Shown one piece after another: positions 48,075 to 60,669 of a stretch of DNA of 64,000 nucleotides (its first letter is position 1; every line of letters begins with the position of its first letter). Origin of the DNA: Prinsepia uniflora (lineage: Eukaryota > Streptophyta > Magnoliopsida > Rosales > Rosaceae). The notes beneath the pieces were generated by a model. It was not told where the DNA came from, did not search any database, and saw only the letters and a list, made by a program, of their open reading frames with translations. The position numbers and the translations under genes were made by a program. Where the stretch lies: NCBI GenBank assembly GCA_032719365.1, contig CM064869.1:27251504-27315503 (forward strand), in the 5' to 3' direction.

Positions 48075-49948
48075 TGTAACGATCCAGAAAGTTGAGAAAA
48101 GTAAAATTAGAGAAAAATGAAAATGACAATTATGCCCTTATAAGGTCAAAGGGTTGACTTTTTTGACATGGACACCTTTTGGATTATTTGTGAGGACGGT
48201 TATGTAGGTATTGGAATTTGGAATCCGTAGATAGGTGGCATGTCGAAATCGAAGGTCGGATGAGTTTATAATGGGTCTAAAAATATCAAGGGAATTTTTG
48301 TAATTTTTTCGTAAAGGGTAATTTGGTAGTTTCACATGAGGAGTTCTAGGTTAATCCAGAATCTTCTTCTTCCCTTATCCCTTAGCTCTTCCATTAACCT
48401 ACTCTTATATATAAGTGGGTATGTGTGCATGTGTTTGTGTGCGATAATGGCAGCCTGTGGGTGATGGCAGAAAATGGAAAAAAGAGAGAAGAACAGAAAG
48501 ATGAGGGAGAGGGCTAGAGAAAAAGAAATAGAAGAAGGGGGAGAAGAGACTCTGATAGAGAGGAGAACCAGAGATAGGCTGGAGGAAGGAAAGAACACCC
48601 AGACCTGATAGCCGAAATAGAAACTAGAGAAGAAAATATGGTTCTTGAACACCAAGTTGGTGTTTTCGATGTAGAAGCTTGGAACCAAGCTCACTGATCA
48701 TTCCTACATGGTCATGCGACTTCAACATGCAAAGGTTCCAAGGTTGGACGCAGAAAATATCAGAATAGGGAGGTTTGTGGGTTAGCCGAATCCTGAAGGT
48801 AAGCATTCTTCTTTTCTGAATTGATTTACTTGGTTTTAAGGTCATAGATAAGTTTATGAGATTAATGAGGTTAGATTTGATGCAGAAAACGCAAGAAACA
48901 GACGTAAAATTAAGTTTTTAGAGCCGGGTTATGGCTGCAAGTTCGGGTGACCCGAATTGCAAAAAATAGGTCTGACTAAAGGTTAAAAGCGATGAATAGT
49001 ACCCAACGCGTGATGCCCATAGGCAGGGACTTTATGCGGCGCGTGAGGGCGTGTGCCCCACCACCTAGGAATCCATCCAACATATGTTTTGTTATATTCG
49101 ATGTTACAAATTTAACGGTGCATTTTTTGAGATGATCAGACATCGTCTCGGGGCAGTTCTGACTATTCGAAGGTTTATTCTTTATTTTAAATTTATTGAA
49201 AATCCAAAAAAATTGAGAAATTAAAGTATAAGTTATTTGGGATGGTTAGTGACCATAAAAGTGAATTATGTCAGGTGGTACAAGTTCCAGGAACTACAGA
49301 AAGGCGTACAAGTTCCTTGAGTGGTTGGTTAGTCTTAGATGTCGAGAGCAAGGATCTGCTTCTCTGAGACTGCTTATTGGGGCTATGATCCAGACATCTA
49401 GAGATGGGCTCTGTTTTCCTGGGTCGGTCAACACACGAACATCTAGAGCTAGGGTGTGTTTTCTAGGGAGGGTAGCCTACCAGTAGTGCAGTTTGATATG
49501 ATGATTAGCATTCAGGCATCGAGGATGGGTTGAATCTGTGTGATGGTTACTATTATGCATTAGTATTTTCATAAATGAGTTGATTTATGGATTTTGGTTG
49601 AGTTACTGATATTTGCACGTATTCTAAGATTTCTCGTTTATTATTTGTTTTTTCGAGATTTGTTGGTTTTCATATGCATGCATATTTTTATAAAACGGAG
49701 GGTAATCGAACTAAGTTTTTATAATGATTATTTTTGTCCACTCACACGCTTTCTTGGTTTTGATAACCCTCTAAGGCCGTTGCATGAAATTTAGGGTTGT
49801 TTGAGAGGCAGAGGCATGAAGTGGAAAAGAGTACGGATATCCCTTGTCTGATAAGGTTCGAGGGTAAATTTGGTTATCTTGTGTTATTTTTCAGATGAGA
49901 GCGGGACCGGGCGTGACGTTCAAGGTAAATTAGGGACAGGTCCTGTCA
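48075..49948 (+). repeat. LTR F, 3' LTR of the chromovirus-like remnant
   Basis: TGTAACGATCC to GGTCCTGTCA, 1874 bp. Shares with the other LTRs the GTCCACTCAC signal near 49737-49746, an ATGCATGCAT-like site near 49676, and a CCCTTGTCTGA hairpin arm near 49842 with a much enlarged loop. It lacks the 22-bp palindrome. Its right end abuts a truncated minus-strand LTR. No target duplication with any left flank was found. Confidence 0.75.
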
Positions 49949-50275
49949 ATACTAATATCATACGAGGATGTCTAGCATGGGAAAACTGTTCACAAAACCA
50001 AGAAAACTCATTTAACACAAATCCTTAACTTAAAACCAAGTCAAAAAAATTTCAAAACTAAGTTTGAGCCCAAAACACTATTTCCATAAACAATTGTAAA
50101 ATAGTGTCGAAAAATCAATCAATAAATTCAAAAAATCATCAGAAATCATTATTCAAATCTTTGCAAGATAAATCATGCAATAAAGAAATTAAGATATTTA
50201 ACTATGCATGCATCATAATTTGTAAAAACAAAGTTCATTCATACACCGTTCAAGAACCTCAATTCCCAGATGTAC

Positions 50276-53060
50276 TGTAACGACCCGGATTTCCTTTATA
50301 ATTGTAATTTGGAAAAATTTGTGTAAAATGACCATTTTGCCCCTAGTAAGGGCAAAATGTTGACTTTTGACTCGAGACACTATTTAGATGTTGACCCTTG
50401 ATCGCTATGTAGATCGTGTCGCCACGAGTTCATAGACAGTCAGCATGCCGATTTTGGACGCCCGATGCGAAAGTTACGGGTCACGGAGTTCGCGGGTTAC
50501 TATTATGGTTTTTTTCGAGACTTTGAGCCATATGGATTATTGTATAGGTCAACTAATTCCTTGGACCAATCAAATGAGTGACAAGTGTCACTCATCTAAC
50601 TGGCCCACTTACCCAAAAGATTGGGGTGCATGTATATGCCTTCCTTTCCATTTTTGCTCATTCAAACTGTGTACCCACTTTGCGCAAACACACACACAGC
50701 CATCGACCACCTTCCGTAAACCTTCATCTTCTTTTAGTGAGCCTGAGGAGTGACTGAGTGAGTGTTGGACGGGGACTCAGGGCTGAGAACCATGGTGCAC
50801 AGCGGAGATGACATCCTAGGTAAAAACTTGAAACTCTCATAATTGGGTTAAGTTTGGGTTTATATTTTTTTCCTGGTTAAGTGGATTTAAGGGCCTAGAT
50901 TGATTTCTGAGGTTAGTACGTACAGATTGGAGCCCAGAACCAGGCTTGAAGGTACTGTAATCGATGAGAAACCGATCAGAAAACCAACCTCCACTGTTGC
51001 TTGAATTAAGGTACGATTTTACTGTGTTTTAGATGATTTTGAAACCATAGATCCAACCTAGACACCTAGACAATCCACTAGGATGAAACGATTTTGAAAA
51101 CAGGGTCAAATATGGACGAGTTATAGCCAGGTCGGGCTTGCGGGTTTGGGCGACCCGATTACAGACCCATCGAGAGGTTAGTGGTGATGACGTCATTAGT
51201 TGACCTCATCACCTGCCAGGCTGATAAAAAACATGTCCACTCAGAGCATGACACGTGTCACATGTCAGTGCACAGTCAACACTAACATGTTAGTGACGTG
51301 GCCCAATCAGAGGGTGCCACATGTCACTGACGTGGACTAGTGTGCTGCTAACACGTGGCACCTGTTAGAACCTGACACGTGGCACCTGTTAGAGCCTAAC
51401 ATGTGGCACCTCTTAGAGTTTGACACGTGTTAGTCTGACATTGTCAGATGACATCATGCTGATGTTAGTAGTGACGTCATGTTGACGTCACCAGCGTTGA
51501 TCATTGAGTTTTGACCAGACTCGTTGACCTGACCAAATGCATTGACCCGCGAGTAGAGGCACGTGGGGGTACATTTTGAGGCAGAATTGGCACCATTTTC
51601 AAGGTTTCGACGTTACGAATCCAATGACGGTGGTTTCGTGTCGATCCGAGACCGTTTGCTAGGTCAAATTGAGGTTTGAAGCATGTTCGGGATGTGTTCC
51701 CAAGCCGATTTTGTTCTAGAGTTTAATGTTAGACCTAGTGGGGTCAATTAGTGACCTTTGGATGTGTTTGGATATGTCTGTAGACTGTGTTTAGCTTCGA
51801 GACAGGTTTAGGCTGTTCATTAGCGCATCAAAGACTGACTGTGAATGGACTGGTTGTTTTATACTAAAATGCATGCATAAACATTTTATATGTTTTTCTA
51901 AATGATTTAAGATAAATGTTTTGGAATCATAGAATTTATATACTCGAATCATTGGTCATGGACTATGTTACGGATTTACGTGAAAATGAGGTTTTCGGGC
52001 TTAAGACCTATTTGGTGACCTATTGACTCAGGTTTTGGGGTCGATGGAGTTTTGAAAAAAACATTGATACAAATTATTTGACCAGTGATCCGGTATGAGC
52101 AGTTTTCGTGGAACGAGTTTTAAGAAATGGATTCTTTACGTAGATCTGGAAGGTTTCGGGCTTAGTCCCAGTTTTAAACAGTGGTTGTTTTGATTTCAGG
52201 AAAGGTGAATTTCAATATGATATTATTGAATTACATGTTTTCACACTTATATATATATATATATATACCCTCCTGTATGTTCGGATTAGTCTCTTCCAGA
52301 AGTCGATGATCCTTGAGTTGTCACGATCCACTGCTTGGGATGAGTGACTCCGAGGAGGAGCTCAGGCTCAGGAGTGTGAGTTATGATATCGTCTGGGATA
52401 TGTTACGGTCCGAGGCAGGTCCACCCCAGACGTCATAGATCCTGGGGGTAGACTCGGAGATGAGACTCTGAGTAGTACGCGTACTGTAGAGAAATCGTGA
52501 CAGATATTGGTTGGGCATCTGGGATGTCGAGGATGGGTTATATATATATATATATATAATGTTTCACTAAGGTTTGCGTCCAGATGTATATATGTATATG
52601 TATAGAAATTTATATGAATGATTTGACTGTGCTTATACATTTTATCTTGAATGCATGCATGTTTCTAAAACAGAGGCTTAGATTATATATATTTTTGAAA
52701 TGTGTTTATAACAGGTTTATTTTTGGTCCACTCACACTTTGACTGTTTTTGTGACCCTCCAGGCGGTGATACTGAGTAGGGGACCGACTCCGGAGCCGAG
52801 GCATAGATAGCATCGTTGCGTTCTGTTCACCCGACATGGTAGGTGTCTGTAATTATTTTATTAGTACGAACATAATGCTCTCGTCCTTTGTCTGATACTA
52901 CTGTTGTATTTAAACACCGGTGTATTTTGGAACCCCAGTAAGGGTATTTTTGGTAATATAACCCTAGTAAGGGTAGTTGTGGTATTCTGAGTTACACGTC
53001 AGATGGGAGCAGGCCTTGCCCCCGGTGGTCCCCAGGGGGGATCGGGGGTTGGTCCTGTCA
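50276..53060 (+). mobile_element. Solo LTR G, long-LTR family, TSD tgtac
   Basis: TGTAACGACCC to GGTCCTGTCA, 2785 bp, perfect duplications tgtac (50271-50275, 53061-53065). The un-interrupted site is seen in H3 near 61940 (CCAAATGTACGCTCCTCCG). Carries the perfect palindrome (50574-50595), three TGACGTCA (51188, 51472, 51483), repeated CACGTGGCACC units (about 51340-51430), module 51841-52735, and two AT microsatellites (about 52250-52268, 52538-52558). Confidence 0.92.
51180..51500. promoter_or_regulatory. ACGT-core cluster in LTR G
   Basis: Three TGACGTCA, several CACGTGGC (G-box/ABRE-like) and ACACGTGT sites within 320 bp, partly arranged as imperfect tandem units built on TGACACGTGGCACCTGTTAGA-like sequence. 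bZIP binding is established for such sites in plants; activity here is inferred. Confidence 0.6.
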
Positions 53061-54203
53061 TGTACCCTCCTCCGAAGTCTCAGGAGCTATAACCTATCAA
53101 CATACATAATCGAGCGTCACTAACGTACAAAATTACCTTACATTAAAGTCCCATAATTTTCGAGATTAGATACGAATTAAAAACCTAATTATAACGCTTC
53201 GGACACCCAAAATTACCTTGAGATAATGTCCGATCAACTCAAAACCTGCGCCAAAATGTCCATAACATCAACTACATCAAAATTCATGTTGATAAAAAGT
53301 CGAGAAGGTGAGGCATGTGTCACCACACACCGCCTATGCTCTCTGCGCGTGTGCCCCTTCTATAACACCATCTTCAACTTCTTGCGGGTCGACCCTCCGG
53401 TCTGCAAATTTTGAGCCAACCCAACGGGGTACCCCAACCATATCTTCTTCATTTCACGTCCATTTTTCATGTTCCAATAATCGAAATTCATCTAAATTAT
53501 CCTACAAAGAGATCCATGACATCAAAACACAAGGAACTCACCTCGATGTTTCAGAAAAATCTTTGACAGGTTTGGCCAATGTCGAGCTCCTTGTTCCAGA
53601 ATCTTCCCATGCCCAACCTTTAATGTTTTCAACTCAGACCAATCCCAGGAACTTAACCCAGGTGTTGGTAAGCTTGGTTACAAGCTTGAAAGCTTCCAAC
53701 GGTTAGAACGTCCAATTTTTCGGTTTATCGGGCTCTCAGGTTTGGGTCCTCCTTCTAATCCTTCTGGCTTTTCCTTTCTCTCCTCTGGTTATCTCCTTCT
53801 CTTGTTCTATTCCTTTCCTTTTTCTTCCCTCGTTTTCCTTCCTCTTCGTTTTTTCCCGAGTCCAACAAAACACACACAAAACGCGCACACATATATACCC
53901 ATACCCACAAAGTCGGTGTACATAAGGGAAAATGAGGTGGGTGGGGTAGGGGGGAAGGGACAAGGAAAATTGTCACCATCCCTCAAAATCAACAAAATAT
54001 CTCCACTTGTAAAATTACGAAAATTCCCCTGATACCTAAATTACCAAAATACCTTTGGTAATTCCAGACCCGTAAAACATTTGTCTCATCTCCGATTCTA
54101 ACATGCCGCATGTCTATGGATTCAGGACTTTGAGACCTACGTATCGACCTTTATAAAGAGTCTAGAAAGTACCAAGAGAAAAAAGTCAAATTTTGGCCTA
54201 TAA

Positions 54204-56036
54204 TGTTACATCTCGTCCCACAAATTTAGATTCAAAGATCATAGAATTACCAAAATGCCCTCACGATAATGTTGGGCCCCAATTTGACTCCCACCTACAG
54301 GCTACCCAAGAATTTCGATATGTAAGTCCAAGCCCAACACTTGATCATTGTACCCAAGTCATCCCATTTGCTTTACTTTCACTTAAGTTTTTGTTGGGAG
54401 ACCCAAACATGTGAGGCTTAGCCCAAATGTCTTTTGAACCCACTTAACACAATTGGCCCAAGTTAAGGCCCAAAACCCTATCAGATATTAGCATCAAATC
54501 TAATTTTGACACCTTTAACCTTATCAAATTTTTTTCACACACACTGAACAGAAAACTCGAGAACCAGCGAGGCCCATCACGTCTCCTTGCTTCGACCATG
54601 GTCTGTGAACCCTTTTCCAAAATTTTCAATCACTCACCTTAAACCCCCAGAACTAAGTTTCGAAGCCAGCTTATCGTGGCCAGTATATGAAGCCTCCCTA
54701 TTGAAACGTGCTCTAGAGGGAGGAGCGAACGGAAATGGCAGTGACAACTGTGAGTCCCTACGATCAATTAGTATGGGAACATACGTCTTTACCACTTCTC
54801 ACAACTGCGTCTCATTAAGAGGATGACGACACTATCAACCCATGCCATCGATGATCACCCTGGCAAGGAATTCAGACCAGGCCCGACAACGACCCGGTTG
54901 TGACTCAAAAAGCTTTGAGGATTGTTCAAGGTAAACCAGCTTCCTCCGAGTACTTGTATTAGTTTCCCTAGCCTATCTCGACGCCTTTCCCTAAACTAGT
55001 TTTTATATTATTTATTACTGGCATGTTTTACGATGTTTGCACAAATTATATTTGTTGAGCATGCATGATGGATTTGTAATATTCGGGACATGCGATTGTG
55101 TGTAATAATGATTGTTCATATCTGAGTGTGTTTCTTCATGGTAATATGGTACGTATACATAGTTGCATATGTCGAATCGTACCTTGTATTACATGAGAGT
55201 CCCTGGGGTAGTTATGAGGTTGAGATAGTAGAACCTATTTAGCAGTCGCCGGTATCTAGTACCCGTCTGTAGGCCACATACCAGTCCTCCCCATGATCGT
55301 TCACCTGCGTCGCTCAGTATACTAGTTAACAAGCACTAGTCATGTTCCTAGGATCTAGGGAACTCGTGGTGACGGTGCATTGCACCCAGTCCTTCACGTG
55401 GTCGTGGTACGCGAGCATGATACCTAGCTATATATATATATTATGAGTATGAGACTCGAGGTGACTGAAGAGCAATGGATGTGGGTTGATGTTGATATAT
55501 ATGTTTAGTTTTTGCATGGCTCATTTGTGCGTTTTGGTTAATTATGACTTGTTGGACGTTATTTTATTGTCTCGTATTACGTCCAATTATATTACATTGT
55601 TTTTGGGGTTTTTATCTATAAAACAAGGTGTTAAATATGTTTTAATTCTTACTGATTTTTACACTGAAACAACCTTTGGGTCCACTCACCCTTTGTGTTT
55701 TAAACCCCTCAAGGTTTCTTTGGTGTGCACATTCTTCAAGGAGGATGGATTGCTGCTCTGACACTCACTCCTGGGCATGGAGAGAAGTTGTTAGTATAAC
55801 TGGGTATCAACATGTAGTATTTCTTTGTATGATCATTAAAGTTGGTTCATCCATGCTCTATGCTTCCGTAGTCGGTGGAAGGATACTCGGTTCCTTCCGG
55901 GCAGGCTTCACCTGACACGTTAAAACCTGTCGTTTTAATTTTAATGGCTTTGTCGTCTAAACGTCATCGTCTAGATATCAGCCAGCACGCCTCGACCTTC
56001 ATGCCATAAATGGACTTTCTGAGTCGGGGTGTGTCA
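54204..56036 (+). mobile_element. Solo LTR J, divergent subfamily, TSD tataa
   Basis: Starts TGTTACATCTCGTCCC and ends GGGGTGTGTCA, 1833 bp, perfect duplications tataa (54199-54203, 56037-56041). H2 keeps the empty site near 60330. It retains the GTCCACTCAC signal (55680-55689) and a GCATGCATG site (about 55058) but lacks the palindrome and ACGT clusters. Confidence 0.9.
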
Positions 56037-56108
56037 TATAAGGGCAAAATTGTCAATTCCCTTTTTAAATTAACAAAATTACATTTTCTGAATTTTTAGG
56101 TCGTTACA

Positions 56109-56563
56109 ATCTACCTCCCTTAAAGAATTTCATCCTGGAAATTCAAACCTATATGTTCAACAATGGTAGTTACGATGTCCACAACAATTTCTTGGGTTCC
56201 TACTAGAACCCTTATTCGATAATTTGAACAGTAACTAATATTTCCACCTTCCGACTCCTCCCGTGCCCTAGTTCCCAATTCCAACCCCTTATGAGTCCTA
56301 TTCAAATATCCTGACTCCGTTCATGTCTTAATTCCATATTTCGTAATCCATGACACTATCGGCATACTTAGTCACTAAGTAAAAATATTGCTAGGCGTAC
56401 TAGAGCCTATAAAAGATCTTTTGTCACCTCAAAACCTCAAATACTCACTCTAACCGAGGCACTCACTTATATATCTTATCACCAGATCGTGCATGGGGCT
56501 CTCTTCTTGGAGGTATGACATTGGAAAACACAATTTAGTATCAACCTGGCTTTGATACCAAGT
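56109..56563 (-). other. 455-bp interior between H2 and H1, with PBS and polypurine tract
   Basis: Minus-strand TGGTATCAAAGCCAGGTTG (56560-56542) sits three bases after the LTR end and matches the tRNA-Met primer site. A polypurine tract (AAGGGAGGTAG, about 56121-56111) precedes H1. No coding potential. Confidence 0.8.
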
Positions 56564-57486
56564 TGAGAGGACCCGTTTAAAAAACACTTTGATAATCGTG
56601 CCCAATCCTGCTCTTGTCTGACACGAAATCCAAAAATTCTGAAACTATCCTCAATACTTGAAGGACAAGGGATACTTGTACTGATTTACCGATCATGCCT
56701 CTACCTCTCAATCAACTCCGATTTCGGTGCAATGGTCTGGAGTGTCAGCAAAACCATTAAAAGCGCGAGGGGACAAAAATAACATTTGAAATGCATTTTC
56801 GGAGGAAAACAAACATTTACCCTCTAGTTTCTAAAACCATGCATGCATATAATAATATTAAAAAAAAATCAAATTCCAAATAAAAACAAATCATAGACCA
56901 TGGGACCACAAAAATCATGAAATACAAGTAAACACCCCGTGACCCATATTTCCCTTTAATCCCCGTTTATAAAACCATGCGATAAAACCTGGACACTAAT
57001 ATGCATAAGAATTGAAAAACCAATCAACAACCAATCATCGAGTCCCCCGAGCATCAGCCATCTAGTAAACACCCCTAACTTCGGTTTCCTGGGAAAAATC
57101 ATAATAACAATAACAATTACAATAACAACCAATCCAAGCATCATCGTCTAGGAACACCTCTAGCTTTGGCTGCCTAAGAACAATAACCACAATGATACCC
57201 ATAACAATAACCCAAAGTTTAGGTCATCTAGGAAACACTCCTAAGTTCGACCGTCTAGGAACTCGTCATATCAACAATGAACATAATCCATGGTTCAAGC
57301 ATCATAACCAAACACAACCAATCCTTAAACTCAAGTACAAGTCACGATGAACAACAACATTACGCGTAGGCTAACTCGGAAACTACAATTACGCAACATC
57401 CCAGTCATGTTTGAGAACTGCACTAATGCACCATCCGGAGACGTCTGGGAACTGCACTTTCGCACCATCTAGATTGTGACAGTATC

Positions 57487-59088
57487 TGTAACGACCCGGA
57501 CACTCAATTAATGTAAAATCCGACAAGTTGGATGAAATGGACCATTTTTCCCTTGGAAGTAAAAAGGATGAGGAATGAGGAATGAAGGTTGTAGAACCGG
57601 GTCGAGTAGTTGGGTCGGTGACCCGAAAATAAGGGAAGTTAGGTGAGGAAAATGAACAGTAATGTAGCAGGCGCGTGGCTCCCACGCACAACCACTTTGG
57701 GCGACACATGGGGGCGCGTGGATGAGATTATTGAAGTATGGTCAATACGAATTTTAATGTTTTTGATGTTACGAATCTAATGACACATGTTTTGAGTCGA
57801 TCAAACACTGTTTCAAGGTACTTTTAGGTGTCTGAAGGTTTAGGGTTCGTTTTAAACCCGTTTAAAAATCTTGAAAAAATTATGGGATTAAAATAGGAGT
57901 TATTTGAAATGAATTGTGGCCCTTAGATGTGAATTTTGGCAGGAAGTGACATTCCCAGAAATTACAAAAATGTGTGTAAAGCCGATTTTGGCGTTGCGCA
58001 CGGTGTGTGAGTTGAGTTTCTTTCCCTAAACTTATATGCATGCATAGTTACATGGTTTAAACGTGTTTTATGTGATTTTGGTGATGATTGAGTGATTGGA
58101 ACATTTATTGAATTTTTCGATGATTTATGAATATTTTATTACTATTTTATTATGCGTTTTTTGAGATTTCCCAGAAATTCCGTTTTGGATCTGTTTTGAA
58201 GGTGGTTTGAATGGAATGTGGATTATGATATGAAATAACGTATTTTGGAAATACTTATGATTTTTATATAATTTCTAAACGGTTTTATAAATATGGCCAT
58301 ACTAGCACGTTTTACGAGAAAACTGTTGGTTATGGTTTTGGGCTTAGCCGGAGGTTCTGATTGTGGTTTGATTTGTGATAATTCTTGTTAGATGTGGGTC
58401 TTAGACGTCGAACTGGGGGCTCTAGATCCTGAGACTAATGACTATGATTACGATACCGATATGGTCTCATATATATTCTGGTATTGTGTTGTTGTCATGA
58501 CTCAGATGTAGAGCAGGGCTCCAGCTCCTGAGTATATTGCCTATTGGTAGTGCACTTGTGATAAAATGATTGATGTTGTACTTATGTGGTTATACTGAAT
58601 GGATTGTTTATGTGTTATGGTCGTGAGTTTGTGATGTGTCTGTACATGGGGCAGTGGGTTGATGTTTGACATTGTATGTCGTTGATGAGTCGTATATGGA
58701 TTGGTTATGTGATTGGTGTGATGGTTTTATATTGATCCCTGTGATGACTATGCAGGATTTCTATTATGATGACTTGGGTGAGTATATGTTGGAGTGTGGT
58801 TGCTTTTCATGGTTAAAGAATGTTGTTGATGTAAGGTTACTTTCACGGAATTCGAAGTTATAAACTAGATTTCGTTTCAAACTATGTTTTTAAACTATTT
58901 CTTTTTGTCCACTCACACGTTTTCTTGGTTTTTGTGACCCTCCAAGGGTATTGCACGGAGATCGAGGCTCGAGAAACGGAGGCATAAATTAGCGAAATTT
59001 GTGTTTATCCCTTGTCTGACAACGTTTCTGTCAGACAGGAGAAGGGCCTGAGTGGACTATTCTTGTGTTTTCGGGGTTGGTCTTGTCA
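57487..59088 (+). mobile_element. Solo LTR I, short subfamily, TSD gtatc
   Basis: TGTAACGACCCGGAC to GGTCTTGTCA, 1602 bp, perfect duplications gtatc (57482-57486, 59089-59093). H3 shows the empty site near 61525. It has the GTCCACTCAC signal (58917-58926), ATGCATGCAT (about 58034), a GTGAG signal (about 58007) and the hairpin (59014-59036). No palindrome or ACGT cluster. Confidence 0.92.
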
Positions 59089-59985
59089 GTATCCTCAAGA
59101 ACTACACTCAGGCACCATCCGGGTCACATCTGGGAATTGCACTCACGCATCATCCAAATTGTACTAATATCATACGAGGATATCTACCATGGAAAAAAGT
59201 TTACAAAACCAAGAAAACTCATTTAACACAAATATTTGACTTAATACCAAGCCAAAACACTTTCAAAACCGGGTAAGTGCCCAAAACACTATTTCCACAA
59301 ACAATCGTAAAATCATGTCTAGAAATCTATCAATAAATCCAAAAAAATTGTCAAATAATCATTTAGAAATCATTATTCAAACAATTGCAACAGAAATCGT
59401 GCAATAAAACAATTAAGGTATTTAACTATACATGCATCATAAGTTATAAAAACAATGCCCACTCATACATCGTCCAAGCGGCTTAATTCCCAGATGTAAG
59501 CTCCTCCGAAGTCCAAGGAGCTATCTAGCCTCTCAAAATACATAACTGAGGGTCACTAACGTCCCAAATAACCTTACATTAAGATCCCCTAATTTTCGAG
59601 ATTAAATACGAATTAAAAATCTAAGCATAATACTTAAGACATCTAGAACTACCCTGAGATAATTTCCGATGTCGAGCTCCTTGTTCCAAGCCCTTCTCGT
59701 GCCCAAACTTCAATGTTTTCAAATCAAACCAATCCCAGAAACTTAACCAAGGTATTGGTGAGCTTGGTTACAAGCTTGAAAGCTTCCAACGATTCGAACG
59801 TCCAATTTTTCGGTTTTTCGATTTATTGGGCTCTCAGGGTGTGGGTTCTTCTTCTCTTCTTGCTGACTTTTCCTTTCTCTCCTATGGTTCTCTTCCTTTC
59901 TTCTCCCCTTCCCTTTTTCTTCTCCCATTTTCCTTCCTCTTGGTTTTTCATCTCAGGTCCAACACAAAACACACAAAACAGACAG

Positions 59986-59993
<8 letters not shown>

Positions 59994-60022
<29 letters not shown>
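59994..60022. repeat. (AT)n microsatellite flanked by AC runs
   Basis: About thirteen AT units between ACACAC runs, within LTR H2. H1 has only a shorter version at 53888-53900. Confidence 0.9.
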
Positions 60023-60033
<11 letters not shown>

Positions 60034-60401
60034 CCAAAAGGTCAGTGCAACCAAGGGATAAGAGAGGGGGAAAACGGACAAGGACAGTTTTCATTATCCC
60101 CTAAAATAAAAATAAAAATAAATTTTTTTTACTTGTAAAATTACCAAATTCCCCTAATACCAAAATTACCAAAAAGCACTTGGTAATTCCAGACAGGTAA
60201 AAACTTTATTCGATCTCCGATTCCAATAGGTCGCTTGTCTACGAGCTCAGGACTCCGAGACCCACGTATCAGCCTTCACGAAGAGTCTAAAAAGTACACG
60301 GAGCAAAAAAAAAAATTCAAATTTTGATCTATAAAGGCAAAATCGTCAATTCCCTTTTTAAATTCCCAAAATTACCTTTTTAGAATTTCTGGGTCGTTAC
60401 A

Positions 60402-60669
60402 ATCTGCCCCTTAAAGAATTTCGCCCTTGAAATTCTTACCTATATTTTGTAATCTATGCTACCATCGGCATGCTTAGTCACTTAGCAAAAACATCGCTAG
60501 GCGTACCTAGTCCTATAGAGAATCTTTTGTCATCTCAAAACCTTAGATACTCATTCTAGCATAGGCACTCACTTATATATCTTATCACAGGGCAGTGTAC
60601 GAGGCTCACTTCTTGGAGGCATGACACTGGAAAAAACAATTTAGTACCAACCTGGTTCTGCTATTAAGT
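60402..60669 (-). other. 268-bp interior between H3 and H2
   Basis: Homologous to 56109-56563 but lacking about 190 bp present there (about 56135-56330). The primer-site region near 60648-60669 has drifted (AGCAGAACCAGGTTG in place of AAAGCCAGGTTG). No coding potential. Confidence 0.75.

Larger units (their letters stand above)
49949..56108 (-). repeat. LTR H1, interrupted by solo LTRs G and J
   Basis: Minus-strand start TGTAACGACC at 56108; the other end is cut off by LTR F. Homologous to H2 and H3 (for example 53061-53130 with 61943-62010). Solo LTR G (50276-53060) and J (54204-56036) are inserted. The intact H2 and H3 copies preserve the empty sites, confirming both events. Confidence 0.8.
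56564..60401 (-). repeat. LTR H2, interrupted by solo LTR I
   Basis: Plus-strand ends TGAGAGGACCC (56564) and GGTCGTTACA (60401). After removing I, the LTR is about 2.2 kb. Contains an AT/AC microsatellite at 59994-60022. Retains the primer-site-proximal region and both ends, so it is the most complete of the three. Confidence 0.8.

Noticed and set aside
48332..48694. Minus-strand frame of 120 codons rich in serine, leucine and phenylalanine
   Set aside because: It is the complement of a GA-rich LTR stretch; composition alone explains it.
43612..49948. E and F as the two LTRs of one element
   Set aside because: They belong to different subfamilies and lengths, E has its own perfect target duplication, and F is preceded by its own polypurine tract.
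53736..54032. Overlapping frames near 53.8 kb and 59.9 kb
   Set aside because: They are a pyrimidine-rich LTR segment present in both H1 and H2, low in complexity and not conserved as protein.
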